From positions 434,001-498,000 of the forward strand of contig JAEYWP010000004.1 of assembly GCA_023428905.1 (NCBI GenBank): DNA of 64,000 nt, read 5' to 3'. Made by a program: the position numbers and the translations under genes. A model generated the notes under the pieces. The model saw only the letters and a list, made by a program, of their open reading frames with translations, was not told the DNA's origin and did no database searches. The stretch comes from Verrucomicrobiota bacterium (GTDB lineage Bacteria; Verrucomicrobiota; Verrucomicrobiia; Opitutales; Opitutaceae). Shown piece by piece: positions 50,290 through 57,617 of the stretch. Numbering within the stretch: position 1 is the stretch's first letter; each line of letters begins with the position of its first letter.

Positions 50290-50565
50290 TCAGGCCTGCA
50301 GATCGTGGTATTCCGGATGCCGGGACAGATAGGCAGCGACGTAACTGCACTGCGGCACCACCTTCTTGCCGCGGGCCCGGGCGGTTTCGAGGGTCGCTTT
50401 GACGAGGGTGCCGGCGATGCCACCGCCGCGCAGCTCGGGCGGCACGAAGGTGTGGGTGACAACCCAGCGATCTCCTTGTTCGACGTAGTCGGCGATCGCG
50501 ACGGCGCCCGCCGTGTTCAGTTCAAAGCGGTGTTCGGCTTCGTTGTGACGCACGTTTTGGTCCAT
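50290..50565 (-). CDS. Small GNAT N-acetyltransferase-like protein (YjdJ type)
   Basis: A 91-residue protein of the short GNAT subgroup. The start at 50565 (MDQNVRHNEAEHRFEL) is standard for this family; a longer in-frame start adds an unlikely leader. The acetyl-CoA loop is PPELRGGGIAGTLVKAT, preceded by the beta-strand VVTHTFV and followed by VVPQCSYVAAYLSRHPEYHDL, in which the Cys and the YxxRHPEY end are typical. The acceptor is unknown. It is transcribed opposite to the kinase and diverges from the sugar isomerase-like gene at 50664. Confidence 0.82.
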   Translation of the reverse strand: MDQNVRHNEAEHRFELNTAGAVAIADYVEQGDRWVVTHTFVPPELRGGGIAGTLVKATLETARARGKKVVPQCSYVAAYLSRHPEYHDLQA

Positions 50566-50663
50566 GCGGGAAAGGTGGGTGCTGGCGGGCGATTCGTCAA
50601 AGCGTCGGCCCTGTTGATCAGAATTGGGTTTTCCTCCCACCAGGGCCTCGTAGCGTCTGCTCC

Positions 50664-51395
50664 ATGCTTCCCGTTGCGCTCCAGCTCTGGTCCCTCCGCG
50701 ATGACGTGGCCCGCGATTTTGCCGGCACCCTCAAGCAAGTTGCCGCGATGGGTTATAGCGGGGTGGAGATTGCAGGATTCGGGAACCTCGACCTGGCCGC
50801 CGGGAACCGGGCCCTGCGTGACGCCGGGTTGCGGGTGGCCGGGATGCATGTATCCATTCAACAACTCCGCGCCGACGTCATGCAGGCTGCGGAACAGGCC
50901 TATACGCTGGGGTGCAGCAACCTTGTCTGCCCGTGGTACCCGCCGCACCTGCTAGGCACGCCCGCCGCATACGAGGACCTCGGTGAGGAATTGAATCGCA
51001 TCGGCGCCCGGTTGCGCGCGGTGGGCCTTCGTTTCCATTATCATCACCACGATTTTGAACTGCGTTCGACCGGGGGCCGCCATGGGCTCGACTGGCTGGT
51101 GGATGCCTGCGAGCCGCGCAACGTGGCGATCGAGGCCGATGTCTACTGGCTCAAATACGCCGGGGTGGACCCGGCCGTCTTCCTGCGTGAGCAGGGTCGT
51201 CGCGTGCACCTGGTCCACCTCAAGGACGAGAAGGAACTTGGCTCAGGTCCGGTCGATTTTAACTCCGTCTTCGAGGTGCTGGACGCCGTGGCTGCGGTCG
51301 AATGGCTGATCGTCGAGCAGGAGCAGTACACCTTCGCACCGCTGGTGTCGGTGCAGAAGTCCTTTGCCGCTCTGCGTGCGATGGGCCGCGCCTAG
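50664..51395 (+). CDS. Sugar phosphate isomerase/epimerase family TIM barrel
   Basis: A 243-residue protein of the xylose-isomerase-like/AP-endonuclease-2 TIM-barrel superfamily (IolE/YcjR-like). Conserved features are the opening VALQLWSLRDDVARDF, AAMGYSGVEIAGFG, HYHHHDFELRS with its metal-site His/Glu pair, AIEADVYWLKYAG, VHLVHLKDEKELGSGPVDF and the C-terminal VEWLIVEQEQ, whose last Glu is the usual metal ligand. Such proteins isomerise or epimerise sugars or keto-inositols. The substrate is not evident. It converges on dabA with seven bases between stop codons, but no functional link to carbon uptake is implied. Confidence 0.82.
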   Translation: MLPVALQLWSLRDDVARDFAGTLKQVAAMGYSGVEIAGFGNLDLAAGNRALRDAGLRVAGMHVSIQQLRADVMQAAEQAYTLGCSNLVCPWYPPHLLGTPAAYEDLGEELNRIGARLRAVGLRFHYHHHDFELRSTGGRHGLDWLVDACEPRNVAIEADVYWLKYAGVDPAVFLREQGRRVHLVHLKDEKELGSGPVDFNSVFEVLDAVAAVEWLIVEQEQYTFAPLVSVQKSFAALRAMGRA

Positions 51396-51402
51396 CGCAG
51401 CG

Positions 51403-53823
51403 TCACCGCGCCACCGGTTCCAGCGGGGCCGCGTGCTCCACCGGCCCGCTGGGTGGCGAAGCGACCGGTGTTTGAGCGGGAGCGGAGGTAAAGGAGAAGT
51501 TCTCCCAGTGCCCGCCGGGCAGGTAGCGGTAGCAGTGGTTCTCCTCGAGTGCGAAGAGATGTATCCAGCCGTTGTCGAAGAGAGCCCGGGGGGAGGGCTC
51601 CTCCTTCAGGACGAGTCCAATCTTTTCCCGCGGCGCCTCGACATACACACTGAGCCGCCGCGGCTCGTGGACAAAGTTGTATCCATCGTGGACGCACTGA
51701 AGAGGCAGGCCCGACCGCAGGTCCCCGCCGTTGCCGTCGAGTACGCCGATGCCACCGACCACGTTGTGGAAGACCTTGTCCCCCGCGCCGTGGTGTCCGG
51801 GTTGAACGCGGGCCGCGTAATACTGGAGGTTGATCCAGCTGGCGACAACCACGGGAGCCCGGAGGATCAGCGCGAGCAGGGATCCCCCGGGATCGTCGTC
51901 GGAGGCGTAGTCGTGGAGGAAAACGCGTCCGCCCAGGTCGAGACCCTGGCTTCGGGCGCGTGGCGCCACCAGCATGGACGCATTGTTGGCCAGGCCCCAT
52001 TCGGGGCGAGTCTGGGAAATGGATGACCCGCGGCGTTGCATCGCACGATGCAGGGCCGAGTCATCGAGCCCTGACAGGCCGAGGGAGCGGGAGCGCTCCC
52101 GGCGCGACAGCCGCCCGGCGCGCGCGAACGCCTCCTTGAGACGCGAGACCCCAGCGCGATGGTGCGGCGGCACCTGGTCCTCAAAAAGACAGACGTCATC
52201 CGTGGTGGTGTTGTGAAGGCCCGCGATAAACCACGTGTCTTCCGGTAGGTGGATTCCCAGGCGCCGCAGCCCTGCGCGCACCGCCGGATCATTCAGGGTG
52301 TCTGCGGCGATCCGGGCGTTGACATCGCCCGCATGCCCTCCGCAAGCACCGCAGGCGAGGGCGTGCGCATGAGGATTGTTGGCGGCGGAGGCTCCATGAC
52401 CACAGAGTAGGACCAATCGGGCGCAGCGCTGCTGCAACCCCATCCCACGCAGCGCGCCCGCGGCCTGGGTGATCCTCGCCTCCAGAGAGACGGAGGAGTT
52501 GAGCCGAGGAGGCGGGCTGGACGGTCGGCAGGCGGGCACGGAGGACCGTTGGCGGAACAGCGCCCCCGCGAAAGCCAGACCTGCGGTTTCGACAAAAGAG
52601 AAGCACGAGGCGGCCGAGATCTGGAACGCCTTCCACGCCGCTGCACCCGCGCGCAGCTCCGCGGTGTCGGGCTCGCGCTGGGCGCACGGCTCCGACGGAA
52701 GGCTGGGAATCAGGAGGGCAGGGCATCGAGCCGAGGGCCGGTCCTCTCCACCGTCGCGATGCGCCAGGGCGAATCCAAAAAAGCCGGCAAAGCCGATCGT
52801 CTCCACGTCCGGTGCGACCGCCTCCAGGTGCCGACGGAGCACCTCTGAGCGCACGTCGATGCAGAACGCCGCCTGGATCTCCGGTCGGAGCGCCTTCTGG
52901 GGAGGAAACGGCTGTGTGACCAGCCGCTGAGCAAGCTGGCTTTGATAAGTGAGCTCGTAAGCGTTCTGGGCAGCAATGCGGGACGTAAGCGGCTCCTGGC
53001 GGGTGTGCCCGGCCTGTTTCCGATACGCTGCCTTGTGTTCGGGGGATGTGGCCGGTGAGACCCAGAGGGCCCATTCGTACCCCAGCCGGATTGCGAGCAG
53101 ATCCCGGAGGAGCGTGGCCGCACCGCCTCTGCGCTCAGACTCCCAATCGAGGTGGCGGGCGTATCCGGCCCAGCCCGACATCCGTGCCAGCACGGCTTGA
53201 AGGCCCTCGACTGCGTCCACCGCGGGAGGAATGAGGGCAGTTGCCATCGCCAGGATGGCGGTGTCCGGATCGGGCGCCAAGCTCGACACGGAAGCGCGAA
53301 ACCCACCCAGGCCAAACACCTCGGGATTGCGGTCCAGACGAGCGGCCTCACGCCAGGCGCAATAGAGACCGGCCTCGCGCCAGGGTGAGCACCACATCGT
53401 CTGGTTGCGGTCGAAATAGGTCCCGCACCACTTGGAGAGCTCATCGGTGATAAAGGGCGCCCAGTGTGACCGCCCCTCCTGGCGATCGAGGTACTCGGAG
53501 AAGGTCCCCGGGGCGGGGATCATCGTCTGGTGGTTCAAACGCGGCTCCATCGTCCCGTGGCTGTGAACCTCCGCTGTCATCCCGGCAGGGTCCGCTGCCG
53601 CCCGTTCGCCTTTGGGAAGCAACTCCCGGTACACGGCAGACTCGAGCAGGGGCGCGGCACCGGTGGTGCGCTGCAGGAGGGCGCACGCGTCCGCAAACGG
53701 CACGTCCACAAAACCGAGGAAAGGATTAACCGCCACAAAACGGTTGAGGGGAAACAGGGGCGCGATGCGCTTCAGCGCAGCATCGATCGTGGCGCGGGAG
53801 GGTGTGGCAGACGGTGTGGTCAT
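51403..53823 (-). CDS. dabA: DabA, zinc-dependent subunit of the DAB inorganic carbon pump
   Basis: An 806-residue DUF2309/UPF0753 protein. DabA is a beta-carbonic-anhydrase-like protein which, with the membrane partner DabB, energises conversion of CO2 to bicarbonate in the cytoplasm. The proposed zinc and catalytic residues are present: C321 and D323 in FCIDVRSE, H476 in LLCGHGAS and C491 in LACGACGGH. The 15-residue gap between the last two is the same as in Halothiobacillus DabA as I recall it. Other family blocks are RFVAVNPFLGF near the N-terminus and WINLQYYAARVQPGHHGAGDK (one residue shortened here), GIGVLDGN near the C-terminus. It lies 19 bases after dabB, in one operon. Confidence 0.92.
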   Translation of the reverse strand: MTTPSATPSRATIDAALKRIAPLFPLNRFVAVNPFLGFVDVPFADACALLQRTTGAAPLLESAVYRELLPKGERAAADPAGMTAEVHSHGTMEPRLNHQTMIPAPGTFSEYLDRQEGRSHWAPFITDELSKWCGTYFDRNQTMWCSPWREAGLYCAWREAARLDRNPEVFGLGGFRASVSSLAPDPDTAILAMATALIPPAVDAVEGLQAVLARMSGWAGYARHLDWESERRGGAATLLRDLLAIRLGYEWALWVSPATSPEHKAAYRKQAGHTRQEPLTSRIAAQNAYELTYQSQLAQRLVTQPFPPQKALRPEIQAAFCIDVRSEVLRRHLEAVAPDVETIGFAGFFGFALAHRDGGEDRPSARCPALLIPSLPSEPCAQREPDTAELRAGAAAWKAFQISAASCFSFVETAGLAFAGALFRQRSSVPACRPSSPPPRLNSSVSLEARITQAAGALRGMGLQQRCARLVLLCGHGASAANNPHAHALACGACGGHAGDVNARIAADTLNDPAVRAGLRRLGIHLPEDTWFIAGLHNTTTDDVCLFEDQVPPHHRAGVSRLKEAFARAGRLSRRERSRSLGLSGLDDSALHRAMQRRGSSISQTRPEWGLANNASMLVAPRARSQGLDLGGRVFLHDYASDDDPGGSLLALILRAPVVVASWINLQYYAARVQPGHHGAGDKVFHNVVGGIGVLDGNGGDLRSGLPLQCVHDGYNFVHEPRRLSVYVEAPREKIGLVLKEEPSPRALFDNGWIHLFALEENHCYRYLPGGHWENFSFTSAPAQTPVASPPSGPVEHAAPLEPVAR

Positions 53824-53842
53824 GGAAAGGGCGTTGAGTGAC

Positions 53843-55384
53843 TCAGCGGCTCCACCCGGGCGTGCGGCGCGGGCGAAGCAGCCGGTGAACAGCGGTGCCC
53901 AGGTAAAAGCCATTCAGCGCGTGGACGTAGAGGCTGCGGCCGACGGCAGAACGACCGGCGCACCAGACGAGCCCCTGGCAGGCAAAGAGCCCGGCAAAGA
54001 GAAGTCCCACCAGCCAAAGCAGGGCCGGGGAAGGCGCGCCGGCGGGCTGGCCCCAGTCGAAGCCTCCCGCGCCGTGGTGCAGGAGCAGGCTGGCGCTGCA
54101 GACCAGCGTTGCCACCCAAACGCCCTGCAGCCGTGCCCGAGACGTGGATACAATCGACCACAGGCGGGCGAGACCATAGGCGAGGGCAAGGGCGAGGGGG
54201 AGAAGCAGGATGCCGTTGGTCCCCGCCGGGGGCAGGCCGGCGGCTGACACGACGGCGGAAAGTCCAAGCACCAGTAGGGTGGCGACAAGGGCCGCGATCG
54301 CGACCATCGACCCGCGCAGAGGGATCGCGGCGCGGGCTGGAGCATCCACCGTGCTGCCGGCGTGGAGGAACGCGTGTGCCTTGTAGACGGCGTGCGCGAG
54401 GAGGTGAAGGAAAGCCAATCCGTACGCGCCGAGACCGCACTGCAGGAACAGGAAGCCCATCTGGGCGATGGTGGAGTAGGCAAGGGCACGTTTGACCGTC
54501 GGCTGGGTCAGCATCACCACCGCGCCGTATGCCGCGGTGGCGCCCCCGATCAGGCCTAGCGTGAGTTGCGCGGCAGGCGCGGCGGAGATCAGCGGGCTGA
54601 GCCGCAGGACGAGAAAGCCTCCGGCATTGATGATTCCGGCGTGCATGAAGGCGGACACCGGCGTTGGTGTTTCCATCGTGTCCGGCAGCCAGGTGTGAAA
54701 CGGCACTTGCGCGGAGGAGAGTGCCGCCGCCGCGACCAGGAGCAGCGCCAGCAGACTCACGTGGCCGGGAGCACCGGTCGCGGCGGCTGCGAATAGCGCG
54801 TCGAATTCCCACGTGCCGAAGGTGTGGTAGGTCAATGCGAGGACGCCGAGCATCAGCAGTTCAGCGAGGCGTCCCGCCAGTCGCTTTTGTCGTGCGGCGG
54901 CGTGTGCCCCGGGCCGGTCGACGCGGTGAGTCAAGAGGCGGTGGAGGCAGCGGCGGGTGCACAACCAACCCGCCAGGAGCACCAGCAGGTTGCCCGCGCT
55001 GGCCCAGGCCAGCACCGAGGAAAATGTCAGTCCCAGCCAGAGATAGTAGTCGCCCTCGCGCGTGTCGCCTTCCAGGTAGGTGCGCGAAAAACGGACCACG
55101 GCCCACGCCAGCCAGCACACCAGAAGGGTAAAAACGGAAGAAAGGGGGTCCCACCGCAGACTCACCGCTAACGCGGGATATTCCGGGACGGGTGCCCAGC
55201 GCCACCCCGCGGGTTCCCCGGCAAAACCGAGGACAGTCGCGATGGCGGCGATACCGAGTGTGAGCCAAGCACCGCCGGTCAGGGCGCGCCGCGCGACCCG
55301 GGCGTGCCGTCCCATTCCCGCCGCGGCTGCAAGGAGCGGCACGAGGGGCAGGGCGATGATCAAAACGGGAAGAAGGCGCTGCAT
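53843..55384 (-). CDS. dabB: DabB, proton-conducting membrane subunit of the DAB carbon pump
   Basis: A 513-residue polytopic membrane protein of the NuoL/MrpA-like proton-conducting family. The ATG at 55384 is chosen over an in-frame GTG three codons earlier. The central antiporter-like helices carry AQVPFHTWLPDTMETPTPVS and MHAGIINAGGFL, then LTQPTVKRALAYSTIAQMGF and LLAHAVYKAHAFLHAGS, with the buried Lys and His expected for proton transfer. No other complex I or Mrp subunits are near. The partner dabA follows directly, which identifies it as DabB rather than NuoL. It is divergent from a LysR regulator. Confidence 0.9.
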   Translation of the reverse strand: MQRLLPVLIIALPLVPLLAAAAGMGRHARVARRALTGGAWLTLGIAAIATVLGFAGEPAGWRWAPVPEYPALAVSLRWDPLSSVFTLLVCWLAWAVVRFSRTYLEGDTREGDYYLWLGLTFSSVLAWASAGNLLVLLAGWLCTRRCLHRLLTHRVDRPGAHAAARQKRLAGRLAELLMLGVLALTYHTFGTWEFDALFAAAATGAPGHVSLLALLLVAAAALSSAQVPFHTWLPDTMETPTPVSAFMHAGIINAGGFLVLRLSPLISAAPAAQLTLGLIGGATAAYGAVVMLTQPTVKRALAYSTIAQMGFLFLQCGLGAYGLAFLHLLAHAVYKAHAFLHAGSTVDAPARAAIPLRGSMVAIAALVATLLVLGLSAVVSAAGLPPAGTNGILLLPLALALAYGLARLWSIVSTSRARLQGVWVATLVCSASLLLHHGAGGFDWGQPAGAPSPALLWLVGLLFAGLFACQGLVWCAGRSAVGRSLYVHALNGFYLGTAVHRLLRPRRTPGWSR

Positions 55385-55409
55385 CGCCTCCACTCTAGAG
55401 AAGCGTTGA

Positions 55410-55456
55410 GTTTTAGACGACTACACCTTTTAAAACGGTAGGTTAAATAAAACCTA
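55410..55456. promoter_or_regulatory. Candidate operators between dabB and the lysR-type gene
   Basis: The 79-base divergent gap is far more AT-rich than its surroundings. It contains GTTTTA (55410-55415) with its inverse TAAAAC (55431-55436), and TAGGTT (55439-55444) with its inverse AACCTA (55451-55456). Dyads of this size in a divergent LysR gap are the usual place for the activator to bind. The exact sites are inferred. Confidence 0.5.
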
Positions 55457-55463
55457 ACGTCCG

Positions 55464-56351
55464 ATGGCCTTTCTCAACTACCATCACCTGCGCTATTTTC
55501 GCGCCATCGCGCGGGAGCGCAGCCTCTCCAGGGCGGCCGCCGCCCTGAACCTGTCGCCGCCGGCCCTCAGCATTCAGCTGCGCCAGCTGGAGGAGAGCCT
55601 GGGTCACGTGCTTTTTGATCGGAGCGGGCGCGGGTTGTCGCTCACCGAAGCGGGACGCATCGCTCTCGACTACGCCGAAATCATCTTTCGGTCCGGTGAG
55701 GAATTGCAGGACGTTCTGCAGAGCCGGAGCCGGGCCGGGCGGCAGGTACTGCGCATTGGCGCGGTCGCGACCCTGTCCCGCAATTTCCAGCTGAGTTTTA
55801 TCCGACCGGCCCTGCATCGGCCGGATGTTGAACTGATCCTGCGCTCGGGTCCGTTGCGGGAGCTCCTGACCCTGGCGCAGACACATCAGGTGGACGTGGT
55901 ACTCGCCAATCACCCGGTGAAAAAGGACGCGGACATCGCCTGGCAAAGCCACCTGCTGGAGCAGCAGCCCGTCAGCCTGATCGGCAGTCCGAAGTGGCGC
56001 CGGCGCGTCTTCCGCTTTCCCGAGGATTGCCGGGAGGTCCCGCTGATCCTGCCTTCGCTCGAGTCGGAAACCCGAGCCGCTTTCGATCGCCTGATGGATG
56101 CGGCGGGCATCCGGCCCCGGTTGATCGCAGAGGTCGACGACATGGCGATGCTTCGCCTCCTCGCGCGCGAAGGGGACGGCCTTGCCCTGGTCCCGCCCGT
56201 GGTGGTGCGCGACGAGATCGAAAGCGGCACCCTGCTCGAGAAACACCGCATCGCGCGCCTTCAGGAAAACTTTTATGGGATTACCCCGGGTCGGCGTTTC
56301 CCAAACCCGTTGGTCAAGGAGCTGATCCAGACGGCGGCCAGGGCGCGCTGA
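55464..56351 (+). CDS. LysR-type regulator of the DAB operon
   Basis: A 295-residue LysR protein closer to the NhaR/CbbR side of the family. The winged helix-turn-helix is at the N-terminus (HHLRYFRAIARERSLSRAAAALNLSPPALS), followed by LEESLGHVLFDRSGRGLSLTEAG. The effector domain starts with LRIGAVATLSRNF and includes VDVVLANHPVKKD and LAREGDGLALVPPVVV. LysR genes next to dabBA are known from carbon-concentrating bacteria. Divergence over a short AT-rich gap with dyads makes it the likely regulator of dabBA. The effector, perhaps a sign of low CO2, is inference. Confidence 0.87.
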   Translation: MAFLNYHHLRYFRAIARERSLSRAAAALNLSPPALSIQLRQLEESLGHVLFDRSGRGLSLTEAGRIALDYAEIIFRSGEELQDVLQSRSRAGRQVLRIGAVATLSRNFQLSFIRPALHRPDVELILRSGPLRELLTLAQTHQVDVVLANHPVKKDADIAWQSHLLEQQPVSLIGSPKWRRRVFRFPEDCREVPLILPSLESETRAAFDRLMDAAGIRPRLIAEVDDMAMLRLLAREGDGLALVPPVVVRDEIESGTLLEKHRIARLQENFYGITPGRRFPNPLVKELIQTAARAR

Positions 56352-56423
56352 CGCCGAGGCGGCTGCTCGACGCCGATTTCGCCCTTCAATCTCCCGCCTT
56401 AGTCCTCCACCGTCGCCCGGTCC

Positions 56424-57584
56424 ATGCGCCCAGTCCCGCCCGTCCCCCCTGCCTCCGCGATAGAGCGGCATCGCTTTGAGTGGCATGGTTCCGGTCGAAG
56501 CTACCTGGACGCGCAGCTGCGGGCTATCGGGGCCGCGCGGCGCGCGGTCCGGATGGAGATGTATATATTTTCGGATACGCAGATCGGCACGGCCTTTCGC
56601 GACGCGCTCACGCAGGCCGCCAGGCGGGGCGTGGCGGTGCAGCTCCTGCTCGACGGCGTCGGGTCCGGTTTGCTGGGCCAGTCCTATTTTTCGGAACTGA
56701 CGGCGGCGGGTGGGCAGGTGGTCTGGTTCAACAGTGTCTGGCTGGGGAAGTGGACGATTCGCAACCACCGCAAACTCCTCCTGGTGGACGAAACCCTGGC
56801 GTTTGTCGGCGGTTGCAACATTTCCGACGAATACCACGGCGACGGGGTCTCCTCTGGCTGGCGCGATGGCGGCGTGGCGGTGGCGGGACCGGTGGTGAAT
56901 GCCCTGGGCAGGGAATTCGAGGAACAGTGGCAACGGGCGGAACGTCGCCAGTGGCAGCTGGTGCGCGGCGGGTATGCGCGGACGGTGGGCTCTCGTGCGG
57001 AGGTACTGGCCCTCTTCACCAAGCCGGGCCTCGGCCTCAGTCCGTTGCGCGCCGCCCTGCGGGAGGATCTCCGCCGCGCCAACGACATCGCGATCACCTC
57101 CGCCTATTTCCTGCCCACCCGGCGTCTGCGTGCCCAACTCCTCCAGGCGCACCGGCGCGGAGCCCGGCTGCGCCTGCTGCTCGCCGCCAAGTCCGACGTG
57201 CGGCTGATGCTCCTCGCCACCCAATCCCTTTACCGCGGCATCCTTCGGTCCGGCATCGAGCTTTTTGAATACCAGCCGCAGGTCCTGCACGCGAAGACGA
57301 TGGTGCTGGATGACATCGTCTACGTCGGCTCTTCCAACCTCGATCCGCGCAGCCTGCGGATTAACTTCGAGGTGATGCTCCGGATCAAGGACGCTGCGCT
57401 GGCGGCGGAGGCGCGCCGTCAGTTTGAGACCGATCTCGCCCACAGTACGCGTGTGACCCTGGCGGATACAGCGGGCTTCCGGTCGTGGTTGCCGCGGATG
57501 AAGCAGCGGCTGGCCTACTTCATCCTTGCCAAGCTGGATCCCTGGGTGGCGCGCGAACAGCTCAAGACGGTCAAGGGCCGCTGA
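56424..57584 (+). CDS. Cardiolipin synthase-like phospholipase D enzyme (ClsB type)
   Basis: A 386-residue PLD-superfamily protein without membrane helices. It opens with FEWHGSGRSYLDAQLRAI and the membrane-contact block MEMYIFSDTQIG. The first HKD motif is NHRKLLLVDETLAFVGGCN; the second is LHAKTMVLDDIVYVGSSN, followed by LDPRSLRINFE. The lack of an N-terminal anchor and the overall length fit ClsB-type cardiolipin synthases. It is the second such enzyme in the window. It follows the LysR gene by 72 bases in the same direction, but a functional link to carbon uptake is unlikely. Confidence 0.85.
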   Translation: MRPVPPVPPASAIERHRFEWHGSGRSYLDAQLRAIGAARRAVRMEMYIFSDTQIGTAFRDALTQAARRGVAVQLLLDGVGSGLLGQSYFSELTAAGGQVVWFNSVWLGKWTIRNHRKLLLVDETLAFVGGCNISDEYHGDGVSSGWRDGGVAVAGPVVNALGREFEEQWQRAERRQWQLVRGGYARTVGSRAEVLALFTKPGLGLSPLRAALREDLRRANDIAITSAYFLPTRRLRAQLLQAHRRGARLRLLLAAKSDVRLMLLATQSLYRGILRSGIELFEYQPQVLHAKTMVLDDIVYVGSSNLDPRSLRINFEVMLRIKDAALAAEARRQFETDLAHSTRVTLADTAGFRSWLPRMKQRLAYFILAKLDPWVAREQLKTVKGR

Positions 57585-57617
57585 TGCGTGCGGCCACGCG
57601 GCACGGCCCAGCGCCGC

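Noticed and set aside
53843..55384. Annotation of dabB as NADH dehydrogenase subunit L
   Set aside because: There are no other complex I genes nearby, and the directly linked DUF2309 gene with intact zinc residues identifies the pair as DAB.
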